This document shows positions 11,622 through 21,400 of a DNA stretch of 64,000 bases, one piece after another. Source of the stretch: Perognathus longimembris pacificus (lineage: Eukaryota; Chordata; Mammalia; Rodentia; Heteromyidae); NCBI RefSeq assembly GCF_023159225.1, contig NC_063161.1:118399958-118463957 (forward strand), read 5' to 3'. The position numbers were made by a program, and so were the translations under genes. Within the stretch, counting starts at the first letter, position 1; each line of letters opens with the position of its first letter. The notes under the pieces were generated by a model. The model searched no databases. It was not told where the DNA came from and worked only from the letters and a program-made list of their open reading frames with translations.

Positions 11622-11765
11622 TGCTGTCTCCCATGTTTTGAAAGTATCTTCCTCAAGGCTAGAACCCATTGTCTGTTTTATTTGCTGAGATATCCTAAAA
11701 ATAGTGTCTGACATAGTAGATATTCAAAAATACATGATCAATATTTTAACCAAATAAATGCATTT
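11622..11765 (+). repeat. LINE2 3' end
   Basis: CAAGGCTAGAACCCATTGTC, TGTTTTATTTGCTGAGATAT, ATAGTGTCTGACATAGTAG and a final AACCAAATAAATGC follow the L2 3' end order. Confidence 0.7.
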
Positions 11766-11779
11766 TAAAGTTCTTTTAA

Positions 11780-11880
11780 AAATATATTTATTTATTTTTT
11801 TCTTATTGTCAAAGTGATGTACAGAGAGGTTAGAGGTTCATACCTTAGGCCTTGCGTACATTTCTTGTACTGTTTGTTAC
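11780..11880 (-). mobile_element. L1 3'-terminal stub
   Basis: Reverse-strand L1 3' end: A-rich start, TTATTGTCAAAGTGATGTAC, AGAGAGGTTAGAGGTTCATA and 'CTTGTACTGTTTGTTACCT'. About 100 bp only, severely 5'-truncated. Confidence 0.85.
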
Positions 11881-11882
11881 CT

Positions 11883-12115
11883 CTGCTGATGGCTAATGCC
11901 TATAATCCTAGCTACTCAGGAGGCTCAAATCTGAGAATAGTGGGTTGAAGCCAGTCTGAGCAGAAAGGCCCTGACACTCATCTCCAATTAACCACCACTG
12001 GGGCAAAAAAAAAAAAGCCGGAGATGTAGCAGTGACTCAGATTGTAGAACACTAGCCTTGAACAAAAAGTTCAAGTACAATAACCAGGCTGAAATCAAGC
12101 CTTAGACCTGTGTGT

Positions 12116-12152
<37 letters not shown>
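11883..12152 (+). repeat. B1-Geo SINE ending in (CA)n microsatellite
   Basis: The B1 part starts CTGATGGCTAATGCCTATAA; the right monomer ends CTGAAATCAAGCCTTAGACC. Where an A-tail is expected, the copy runs into about 16 CA units (12119-12152). A 12-A run in the linker marks the monomer junction. Confidence 0.88.
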
Positions 12153-12154
<2 letters not shown>

Positions 12155-12924
12155 CAGAAGGCTTCCACTCTTGCTGCAGGAGATGTATACTGGAAAGGGA
12201 GCACACAATGGGAGATCGCCTTCTATTTTAATTTAAGATACTGAGCAATAAACAGTCCTTCAAGCTACAGTATCCAAGGACACAGGTCTAGTGTTTTCTA
12301 CCTTGTTTGAAGTTCAGTTTAGGCAACATATGGCAGCTGGATTCAATCCTGTTGTTAGGTTCATCCCTAAATGAAAGCACCCAGTCATTTCTCATGATGG
12401 AGTTGGTATGCTCAGAGTATTGGGCCAACCCACTCTCAGCCTGCGATCGCCTTTAATGGGGGGAGAGGTTGAAAACTTTTGGATCCAAGGAGTAGAAACA
12501 AAGATAAACATAGAAACAGCATGGCCAAATATGAAACTCACAAAATGCAGAAGGGACAATTTTATCCTTCCAGGCTCAGCTCTTAGAATTAGGTGGGACT
12601 GAAAAAGCTGGGGTGCCATCTGCACTTTCAAGTTTGATGCAGAAGGGAGCCAATTCCTCACCCACTTCTGTAAACTCACTTGCTTTGATGAACATTGTAG
12701 GTGACTTGAAAAAAACGACTATTTCTACATTGGCTAGCATCCCTGGGGGTGGCGGTGGAGGGGTGGGGGGTGCTACTCTCTCATTTCCTTAACCAAGGTG
12801 GAAAATAATGGAGTGAGGAGGGAATAATAAAAAGTATATCATCTCCATGTAACAGTCTTCCAGATTTTGAATGAAAAAACAAGCATATTAACACAGCAAT
12901 CATTTGTTGTTTCAGTGGGGAACA
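12153..12924. other. Unique sequence with a G-rich run
   Basis: No repeat family recognised. 12745-12770 is G-rich (runs of 5, 2, 2, 4 and 6 G) on the plus strand. Small frames around 12392-12679 overlap on both strands without coding features. Confidence 0.5.
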
Positions 12925-13055
12925 GTATAGCTGAGAGCCAGACTGGCCCTGTGCATATGACTGCATGACTTTAAACAAGTTAACCTGGCATTTTTGTCAT
13001 CTGTGAATGGAGATAATCATGGAAACCACTCCACAGATATGAGAACTATGTTAAC
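12925..13055 (+). repeat. MIR fragment
   Basis: GAGAGCCAGACTGGCCCTGT, GACTTTAAACAAGTTAACCT, TTGTCATCTGTGAATGGAG and 'ATAATCATGGAAACCACTCC' follow the MIR core order. Confidence 0.6.
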
Positions 13056-13056
13056 C

Positions 13057-13094
13057 CAGATAGATAGATAGATAGATTGATAGATAGATAGATA
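13057..13094. repeat. (GATA)n microsatellite
   Basis: Nine to ten GATA units interrupted by one GATT variant. Confidence 0.95.
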
Positions 13095-13599
13095 TGTCAG
13101 AACAGCAATGAAAAGCAGATAAGCAGTTGCTGTTATTATAACAAAACAGTCTTGTCTTCACAGTACTCTTAGTTTGGATGAAGGATAAATATTGTGATTT
13201 TTTACCTACCTATCTTTAACACAGGGTTGCTTTCCTCGACTGGCATAGTGTGTTTTGCAGAAGGAGGAGTTCCATTTCCTACCACTTGGCATACTGGTCA
13301 GTTTCTGGAAGAGAGCAGGGTGGACTGCTGAGCTGGAAGAGCTCACAGTGATAAGGTTGCGAGGAGGGGTGCTCAGGGTGGATGCCTGTGAGAAGGCGCT
13401 GACTTCATGCTCACCCTCTTCCCACCCTGTTCTCTAAGGGACAGAAAGAGACTGATAATCTTCATTCATTACACAGAGTGTTCTTTTAACTGTGGGATGT
13501 CCAAAATTCTCACAGGCTCTACACTCATTGTTTCCTCTATATATTATTTATATTTATATAATATTTATTTATATATTTTTGTCGATTTATATTTATGTA
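13095..13599. other. Unique sequence, AT-rich toward 3' end
   Basis: No gene or repeat family recognised. 13535-13600 is a TATTTATA-rich low-complexity stretch that produces the hydrophobic open frames seen at 13407-13752. Confidence 0.5.
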
Positions 13600-13915
13600 T
13601 TTATTCCTTATTGCTATGCAAAATTTGGCAGCTTCAAACCACAAATTTTTCTGAATTGTCAGGATCTGGAAGATGCTTGGCTGGGTGGTGCTGAAGCAGG
13701 TTTTCTAAAGGTGTGGACTAATGGACTGGGCTGCAGGCACATGGTGACTTAATTAGGTTACAGAAGCCCTTTCTGAGGTCACTCACATCTCATGGCAGGA
13801 GGTGCCTTTTGCAACTAGGTGGGTCTCTCCATGGGAGGGCCCATGATATGGCAGCTGGTGTCTTCCAGAGAAAATGATTAGATCTCAGTCTCTGAAAGTG
13901 TGTAAGCATCATATT
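13600..13915 (-). repeat. MaLR-like (MLT1-type) LTR relic
   Basis: Reading plus strand, TTATTGCTATGCAAAATTTG, GCAGCTTCAAACCACAAATT, CAGGATCTGGAAGATGCTTG, GGTCACTCACATCTCATG and GGTGGGTCTCTCCATGGGA resemble the reverse strand of old MaLR/MLT elements. Family name tentative. Confidence 0.5.
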
Positions 13916-14050
13916 ACTCAACTGTTGACTACATAGTATCCAATAAACAATATAGGAAAGTTTTAATCCACGAAATAGGGAATATTAGAGACCCATCTTG
14001 AAGGCTTGGCCATCACAACCATATTTATTTATTTTTATTTAGTTCTACTA

Positions 14051-14165
14051 AAGTGAAGTATACTATGACCTATTAAAACATATTCCCCTAGTTATAGAAA
14101 TAATACAGACTCATGGTAAAATAGTTAAGAAGCTCAAAAACTTATAAGCAAAATAAAATTTAGTA
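14051..14165 (+). repeat. Unnamed dispersed repeat, copy 1
   Basis: AAGTATACTATGACCTATTA, CTAGTTATAGAAATAATACA and AAGCTCAAAAACTTATAAGC, ending AAATAAAATTT, are paralleled with many differences at 15928-16055. It resembles the tail of an ancient mammalian repeat but I cannot name it. Confidence 0.5.
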
Positions 14166-14179
14166 TTACTTGAGGATTT

Positions 14180-14440
14180 CATTTAGGGCCTGACCCTTGA
14201 TAGGGTCTACCACTTGAATTATACACTCAATCTTTTATACTGTAGTAATTTTTCAGGTAGAGTCTCACAGTTTTCTCAGGTACTGGCCTCCAAGTAGATA
14301 TCCAAAATCACAAGCATTCTCTGCCATGCCCAGCTTGGTGGTTGAAAGAGGTTCTTTCCACCGAGATTGGTCCTGAGCTTCCATCCTCTAAATTAGCTTG
14401 GATTATAGGCAGGAACCAATGTATTTAGCCCATGTTTAAT
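14180..14440 (-). repeat. Composite tri-monomer SINE, strongly diverged
   Basis: Same module order as at 5569-6024: a tRNA-like piece (TAGGGCCTGACCCTTGATAG, TACCACTTGAATTATACACT), then two B1-like pieces ending CATGCCCAGCTTGG and TAGCTTGGATTATAGGCAGG. Confidence 0.6.
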
Positions 14441-14522
14441 GTTTTAAGAAATACTTATGTCACTTTTTTATGAATGAAGCTATGGCTATGGAATACTCTC
14501 AATTTAAAAAAGAGTATCATTT

Positions 14523-14755
14523 GCTGGGCACTGGTGGATCATGCCTTGTAATCCTAGATATTCAGGAGACTGAGATCTGAGGATCAGGTCCAAAGACAGC
14601 CTGGGCAGGAAAGGCCTTGAGATTCTTATCTCCAATTAATCACCAGAAACTGGAAGTGGCACTGTGGCTCAAAGTGGCAGAGCACCAGCTTTAAGCAGTA
14701 AAGATCAGGAATAGTAAGTACCAGGCCCTAAATTCAAGCCCCCAGACTGACAAAA
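14523..14755 (+). repeat. B1-Geo dimeric SINE
   Basis: GCTGGGCACTGGTGGATCAT head, CTGAGATCTGAGGATCAGG, linker TCCAATTAATCACC, right monomer GTGGCTCAAAGTGGCAGAGC to AAATTCAAGCCCCCAGACTG, then A-rich end. Confidence 0.93.
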
Positions 14756-14899
14756 ATATAGTAATATTTATATACAATTCCCAGTATTTTAATTTTTTAC
14801 ATTGTGAACTTGTTTGAATATGTATCATTATTAAACATGAATATACACAAACTTGTATTTGTGCAAATTTAACTGAATTTGAATCTACGTTTTAACCTA

Positions 14900-14985
14900 A
14901 TACTCAGAAAATTATATATATGTACACATATATGAATACATATATGTATATATGTACATATATTTATGTATGTATAGATTGAGAA
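14900..14985. repeat. TA/TATG-rich low-complexity tract
   Basis: Imperfect alternation of TATATG, TACATA and TATGTA over about 85 bp. It contains short palindromes. Confidence 0.8.
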
Positions 14986-15042
14986 GCACTGAGGTAGACT
15001 ATATATGTTAAAATTTTAATTAAAAAACCTAATGTAATCATT

Positions 15043-15173
15043 CAGGGGGGCTGGGGGCAGGAAGGTGGGAGAAAAATGAGGGAAAGGGTAACAAGTATGA
15101 CAAGAAATGTACTTACTACCTGACATATGGAACTGTAACCCCTCTGTACATCACCTTAACAATAAAATTAGAT
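15043..15173 (+). mobile_element. L1 3'-terminal stub
   Basis: G-rich 3' UTR start (GGGGGGCTGGGGGCAGG), then ACAAGAAATGTACTTACTAC, GGAACTGTAACCCCTCTG and TCACCTTAACAATAAAATT: the same 3' end as the L1 at 10416-11328. Confidence 0.88.
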
Positions 15174-15927
15174 TTAAAAAATAAAGAGTAATTTAAAAAA
15201 CTCTAATATAACTTGAAAATCAACCACAAAGCAGAGCAAAAAAAAATCTATGATATTCATGTTTGATGCTAAAGTTCTCATCCATACTTCTTTATTTTTT
15301 TTTGCCATTCAAATGAAAGCATTTATTGTTATATGCTCCTCTTATCAAGTTGATCCCCAATTGTACTTAAGCAGAAAACTAATCTTGTGTCATCTGTACT
15401 TTTTTAGATGCCTCCCTTCCAGCCCCTTTCTTACACAGACTGTACACAGAAATGGAGTCTGGTCTTCCAGAACATAGCAGTTAAACCAAAAACTCTTCTT
15501 ATTTCTCACCAGAAAATAGGTGGAGCACTGCAATGACATTTCAATAAAACATGTTTCAAGATAAGGTTTGTTTTTATTGATGGCAGATGGTAAGAGACTT
15601 CCAAAGAATATAGTTGGCTCTAGGAAAAAGAAATAGTTTTGAAATCATCAACTGGTATTTGCAAAATGTCATCAGCAACTTTTCTCCCTCTTGCCTAAAA
15701 CACATACAGACAGATCTACATTACGAGAAAGTCTATGTATCAAATTAAGCTATGTGTTGGAAATGGTTCCCATTTTTTTTATAAGACAGCTTGGAATATG
15801 ATGACAGTTGAAAAGACACAAATCTCAATCTAATTTGTTTTGTATTATTAATGAATTTGGCCTTGGAATTGAAATACCGACCTACTATTTTATTACAAGT
15901 ACAGATCCAAAAAAGACAACTTAGAAA
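15174..15927. other. Unique sequence
   Basis: No repeat or gene signal recognised. Small frames at 15250-15477 (+) and 15745-15936 (-) lack coding features. Confidence 0.5.
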
Positions 15928-16055
15928 TAAAGCCAAGTATACTACCTACGACTTATTAGAAAGTATTAAAATACATTCCATTAGTTACAAAAGTAATACA
16001 AACTCACTGTAGAATATTTGAGAAATCCAAAAACTTGCAAGAAAAATAAAATTTT
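15928..16055 (+). repeat. Unnamed dispersed repeat, copy 2
   Basis: GCCAAGTATACTACCTACGA, CATTAGTTACAAAAGTAATA, AAATCCAAAAACTTGCAAG and AAAATAAAATTTT align with copy 1 at 14051-14165, apart from a short insertion after the first block. Confidence 0.5.
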
Positions 16056-16539
16056 GTGAAACTTTGAGAAAGGTAAGTACTAAAACAGAGATGACTTCAG
16101 TTACTATTTTGGTTATACCCGATCAACCATGTCCCGTAATAGGCCTGTGTGAGGATGTACCACACAAGAGGAACATGCCTGATATTCCTACTCTGAGGAA
16201 AAAGAAATGTCTGCTATACAAAACCTAGAACTGTGAGCTTTTTGGTGAGTACTTCTGCTGTTTACCCACCATCCAACTTACCTTGCATACAATATTTGCA
16301 ATCACTATTATCACTCACTCCTAAAGCTTTTGTAGAATATTGGTATCAACTCAAAAAGAACCTCTGTAGCACTTAGCTGTCCTTCTCTAGGCTCTCCTTC
16401 ATCAGCCCCAAGCAAACACTATGCCTGCTCTGATTATTTCACAGAAAAATAATCATATGACCTATAGCCTTTGGTATCTTGTTCCTTTAACTTAAGCTTA
16501 AGTCCTTACAAATACTCGATATTATATTTTGAATAGATA
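16056..16539. other. Unique sequence
   Basis: No repeat or gene signal recognised. Confidence 0.5.
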
Positions 16540-16935
16540 CACTATATTCATTTTGCCTTGTTGAATGATATATTATTGGTTATTATTATATACTTTAATA
16601 ATGTACTACTGTATATATTACATACTATTGTGTATTATTCAATAATATCATGAAATATATACTTTATTATAATACATATGTGTATCATATATTATGTGTG
16701 TTATATTGATAACATTATAGCATATAAATATTATATTAAATATATGTAATAATATATACTATTTATAGCAAATAGTATTCATATTATATAAACTATAATG
16801 TAATATTCAAATTAAATTATAAGTAATATTATATGTACTTATAGCACATAACTATTCCATAAAATCCATATATTATAATTATATGCTACATATGGTGTAT
16901 TTTATTGAATATACTATTGTAGTACCATATTTTTC
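16540..16935. repeat. AT-only, palindrome-rich stretch
   Basis: About 400 bp almost free of G and C, built from variants of TATTAT, ATAATA, TATATTA and ATACATATG in both orientations. Several short self-complementary segments are visible. No tandem period holds for long. Confidence 0.8.
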
Positions 16936-16967
16936 TTCACTCATAAAATGAACATGAGTTGTTCCTA

Positions 16968-17196
16968 TTTTTTTGTCAGTCTTAGGGCTGAAATTCAGGG
17001 CCTGGGTACTGTCCTTTATTTCACTCAAGGCCAGCACTCAACCACTTTAAGCCACCAGACCATTTCCAGTTTCTGGTGGTTAATTGGAGATAAGAGTCTC
17101 ATAGACGGTCCTGCCTATGCTGGCTTCAAACTTCAATCCTCAAGTCTCAGCCTCCTGAGTAGCTGGGAATATAGGCATGAGCCATGGGCTCCCGGC
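16968..17196 (-). repeat. B1-Geo dimeric SINE
   Basis: T-run, GTCAGTCTTAGGGCTGAAAT, CTCAACCACTTTAAGCCACC, linker TGGTGGTTAATTGGAGATAA, then B1 reverse body with CTCAGCCTCCTGAGTAGCTG and CATGAGCCATGGGCTCCCGG. Confidence 0.92.
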
Positions 17197-17589
17197 TATT
17201 CCTACTTTTTGATTATTACAAATAATAAGACTGTGAACATATGATTATATAAGGTTTTTAGTCTATGCTCAGAAGTTGAGCTATTATGTTGTATTAGTGC
17301 TCTAATTAATGCTTTAAATTAAGTGCTTTAATATTAAATCTTCATGTTCAACCTCTTAAGAAACTACTAACATAATGAACCCCTTAAATCAGAAACACTA
17401 GACTCTCCTTCACTAATCCACTCTTATTACTTATTGTCCTTCCTTATAAGAAGACATGTCCTTTATGATTTAGCTCCAGTATTTCTATCCTCTGAGCTCT
17501 TTCTCCAGCCTTCCAATTAGAGATCAGCACTTTTTAAAAATCTCTTTCTGAAGTCCCTTTTGTGAGGTCTAACACATTGTGATCTTGAT
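17197..17589. other. Mostly unique; possible old L2
   Basis: 17400-17540 is pyrimidine-rich in the manner of decayed L2 coding sequence, but the match is too weak to call. Nothing else recognised. Confidence 0.4.
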
Positions 17590-17695
17590 TTTTTTTTCAA
17601 ATTTTTATTATCAAACTGATGTGCAGAGAGGTTACAGTTTCATACGTTAGGCTTTGGATACAGTTCTTGTACTGTTTGTTACCTTGTCCCTCATT
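17590..17695 (-). mobile_element. L1 3'-terminal stub
   Basis: T-run then TTTTTATTATCAAACTGATG, GCAGAGAGGTTACAGTTTCA and 'CTTGTACTGTTTGTTACCTTGTCCCTCA': reverse of the youngest L1 3' end in the window. Confidence 0.92.
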
Positions 17696-17704
17696 GATTT
17701 TTTG

Positions 17705-18095
17705 TGTCATGTTTTTGCTTTAGTGGTACTGAAGATTGAATTCAGTGCTTTGTGTTTGCTAGAGAGATGCTCTACCAGTTGAGTCATACCTCCAGCCCTT
17801 TTTTGTGCATTGGTTATTTTTGAGATAAACATTTCTCTTTATGCCTAGGCCAGCTTGGACTGTGGTTTTCCTACTTGTGCTTCCCAAGGATTCCAAGGAG
17901 GAGAAGCATGTGCCTCTCTACCTAGCCATTATGTTCCCTGTAGCTAGAATAACAGGCATGTATCACTGTAACCAGTCACTGGTTGAGATGGAGCCTTGAA
18001 CTTTTATATCCAGATGTGCCTCAGAGTACAACACCATATCTCTGCCTTCCACTTAGCTAGAATTACAGGCTGGAGCCATTATGCCCACTGTCTTC
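17705..18095 (-). repeat. Composite tri-monomer SINE (B1-B1-tRNA-like)
   Basis: On the reverse strand: tRNA-like (GTGGTACTGAAGATTGAATT to CATACCTCCAGCCC), then B1-like ending GTAGCTAGAATAACAGGCAT, then B1-like ending AGCTAGAATTACAGGCTGGA. Sits directly 3' of the L1 stub. Confidence 0.75.
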
Positions 18096-18989
18096 CTATT
18101 TTATTTTACATCAACTGTTCATCATAGAGTGTCCATCACTTTTAACACGTTATGTTATGGTGGGAATAAAATAAACTCTTGAACAATAGAAGTTGTCAAA
18201 CATCATCATAATACTTTAAAACCTTGAAGCAATGTTTGGTTCTCTGACAGAAATGGAAGAAGGTTGGGTAAACGCATAATTAGGGTAAATCTAAAATGGA
18301 GTAGTTATCCAAACAACTTGATGGATTATAATTCATTATCTCCAAAGCTTTGAAAAAATCCCATGTTTATACTTATGTCTCTGGATGGAGAAAGTGTGTT
18401 GAAAACTTAGATTGCCACAAATAGTTGCAGTGTGAGAAGATAGAGGGAGTTTCCTACACAAGATATTTCAGTTTATCAACATCAGCATGCCTCATCATCA
18501 CCAGGGAGCTTACTGCCAACCTGGGTGGGGAAGAAGGGACAAGAGAGACCATCTAAATTGTGTATCTGTCAAGATGTTATTCAGCCAGCAACAAGGCATC
18601 CAGGAGTTGTAAAGACCGCCCTTCAGTTCATTGCTAACTGTGTGTGACACATGGCACAGCTGCCAGGGTTTCCTGCCAGGCAGGGTGAGTTAGCATGAAA
18701 GGCATGCCGAGGCCACCGGCTTGTTGAGAAAAGCTGAAGGGAAGCCTCTGCTGCTTGCCTAGCAGGAAGAAAACAGGTGACAAAACCATTTTCCTTCACA
18801 GACTAGGAAAAAATTTGTGATTCATTACCTAGACTACCTGGTGGATTATACTGTCCTACATTCCTGAGACAACATGTAAAATGGGTGTGGGAATAGGTGC
18901 GTGTGTGAATGGAGTGAAAGTGGTTGGGGATCAAATGAAAGGGAATTTTAAATAAATGGAGTGTGAAGATGTGAGAGGAGGTGCAAAGG
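18096..18989. other. Unique sequence; possible conserved non-coding element
   Basis: No repeat recognised. 18560-18790 is GC-richer than its surroundings, with several CpG and unusual for the window (GACCGCCC, CATGCCGAGGCCACCGGC). This could reflect constraint, but I cannot show conservation from one sequence. Confidence 0.4.
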
Positions 18990-19030
18990 CGTGTGTGTAT
19001 GTGTGTGTGTGTACATGTATGCATATACAC
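18990..19030. repeat. (TG)n-rich tract
   Basis: GTGTGTGTATGTGTGTGTGT with interruptions, followed by ACATGTATGCATATAC. Confidence 0.85.
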
Positions 19031-20534
19031 CTTGCCAATGCCAAAATGATCCTCTAGCTTGGTGGGCTTGAAAAATGATACATCCAGTTTATGGCTTTGG
19101 CATGCTGTACATGGAATGTTTTCATATTTTGTCATCCTTGTTTTAAGGAAAAGGGTAGTAACCACAGGACTGGGTAGGAAGAAAGGGGAGGTACATGTCC
19201 ATTTGGCAGCCTATAATAAAAATGGCTATCAGGATATTTGCCATGGTTTCAAAGTTTTGTATAAGGCATAAAATTACTCCCACACTGTCACTTTGACTTT
19301 GATTTTTCCCTCACAGAAGTATTTCTGCACATTCTATGCCTGTCTCAGGGCCAATGGCATGGTAATACTGAGCATGAAGATGGGACCTTTACCTCTGCTT
19401 ATGACTAATGCAAATAATCATTTCAGATATTTTTTATCAAAAGGCAATAGCTCACCTAACGATTGCTTAGTTTTCTGTGCCTTGTAGGGCTAAAAAATGA
19501 CTAGTTACATGAAGTTGTTAAGTAGTTTGTGTTATACTGTATCCTTAGTGTGTTTTTGTTATGAAGGAAGATGACTGGAAATCAAAGTCTCAAATCCCGG
19601 TAAACTTTCTGAAGAATTTCATTAGACCAGAGTTTTAAAGGGATACAAGAATAGAAAATTGTAAAATTGTATTGTTTTCTTTCAAGTTATTAAGTAGATT
19701 GTCAAGTAATGAAATTTGCATTTTTAAACACAGCATCAGTGTTAGTATTTATGGATGCCTTTGGTGTTAGTGAGAATAGTCACAAGTCCTGCCAGATGGG
19801 CTAAATATCTTACATGGTGCATGAATTACTATCTCTCATGAAATAGATTCACTAGGATCAGAAATGTAGGAATGTAATAGAAGTTAAAAAAATCTTTCTC
19901 TCATTTTTCTTCCCTCTTTCCCTTTCCCAGTTTCCCTTTTCTCTTTGCTATGCGGTACCAGAAAATAATAAGATGAAATCCTTATAAACAAAATAATAGG
20001 ATATAATAATATGCAAGATAGTATGTAATAATATATATATATAAGTTAATGATAAGATATAGCTTTTATACACAACAGTAGAAGGAAGCTAACAATAAGT
20101 GGTTTTTGGATCTTACTAAAAGAATACCAAGGTACAAAATAATTTCTTAAAGAAAAGCAAGAAGCTCTGCTTTGAGTGCATGCATAATAAAAACATAGAG
20201 ATGATCTACAAGTTCTCCTATAAATCATTGCATGCTACATGAAAGTTAGATGTCTCCTGATATTTTTTCTAAATAATTGGAAGAAATTTCTCATTTTAAT
20301 AACACATTATTTTACCAGTGTCATAATCTGTTTCATATCTATGTTTAGTAAGGAATAAAATTTGCTCAGCTTAGCATAATATTATGATTAAAGGAGACAA
20401 ACTGCCCACTTGCTAAATATGTCTTCCCTACTGTGCAATCCTAAAAGCCTCTTTCAAATGCAAATATTCTTCCTAGGATTCTATGTTATCATAAAAGTAA
20501 GTTTCTGAACCAGAGACTAGGGGTAAGAAATGTA
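19031..20534. other. Unique sequence
   Basis: No repeat family recognised apart from a short (TA)n at about 20028-20042. Frames at 18803-19165 (-), 19059-19271 and 19293-19487 (+) show no family features. Confidence 0.5.
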
Positions 20535-20650
20535 AGTCTTTTTCACTCTGTTGCTGTTAAAGATGAGCACATGTAGTCCAGAAGGGAACAATGACTCTTC
20601 CAAGGTCCTATTACTCATTAATGTTGAGTTGGACTGGACATAACTGCCCT
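20535..20650 (-). repeat. MIR-like fragment
   Basis: AAGATGAGCACATGTAGTCC, AGAAGGGAACAATGACTCTT, CCAAGGTCCTATTACTCATT and GAGTTGGACTGG follow the reverse MIR order. Confidence 0.5.
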
Positions 20651-20723
20651 GAAAGAAATGAAGGCATCCAAGGAGAACTTCCCATCTCACCCCAGTCTCT
20701 TCCTCATTACTTTTTCTATGAGT

Positions 20724-20970
20724 TTGTATCTTTTATTTTTTCCCTTTTGTTTTTTGGCCAGTCCTGGGGCTTGAACTCAGGGCCTGGGCACTGTCCCTGA
20801 GCTTCTTTTGCTCAAGGCTAGCACTCTACTACTAGAGCCACAGTGCCACTTCTGGCTTTTTTTTTTTTTTCTATTTATGTGGTTTTGAGGAATTGAACCC
20901 AGGGCTTCATGCATGCTAGGTGAGCACTCTACCACTTTGCCACCTTCTAAGCCCCAGGTTGTATCTTTTA
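20724..20970 (-). repeat. IDL-Geo dimeric SINE with perfect target-site duplication
   Basis: Right monomer in reverse (GGCCAGTCCTGGGGCTTGAA), then the left monomer (GTGGTTTTGAGGAATTGAAC to CACCTTCTAAGCCCC). The 12-bp duplication TTGTATCTTTTA is exact (20724-20735 and 20959-20970). Confidence 0.95.
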
Positions 20971-21059
20971 ATTGTATCAATTTATAGATGATGTACGGGC
21001 CCCTGAGATTGGATAAGATTTTGAAATTTCTGTACTTTATTAAGGTTCACTTAACATTG

Positions 21060-21400
21060 GGATAATTAGACTTCAAGGGTTCTAACTTCATCAGCACTGT
21101 TGGCCCATGATGACTTCATAGCTGAATGGACCATTAGGAGGTGGAGCTTAGTTGAAGGAAGTGGGCCCCTGAGGATCTGCCTTTGTAGACTGTACTTTGT
21201 CTCAGGTCTACTCTTCTTCCTCTGTTTCCTGGTCATAATGAGGTGACCAGTTTTGCTTTACCATGTTTCTCTACAATGAGGCTATCCCTGCAACTTTGTA
21301 ATGACCGGGCAAAATAAGCATTTCCCCTTTAAGCTGATTTTCTCAAGTGCTTTATCTCGGTGATGAAGAAAATAGCTAACACTGATGGTACTTAGTTAGA
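21060..21400 (+). repeat. MaLR-type LTR
   Basis: ACCATTAGGAGGTGGAGCTT, GAAGGAAGTGGGCCCCTGAG, TCTGTTTCCTGGTCATAATG, GGGCAAAATAAGCATTTCCC, AAGCTGATTTTCTCAAGTGC and AGAAAATAGCTAACACTGA follow the MaLR LTR from U3 to its 3' end. Confidence 0.75.

Noticed and set aside
19306..19345. Possible exon after CCCTCACAG
   Set aside because: A pyrimidine tract and AG are present, but the frame is short and no donor of good quality follows.
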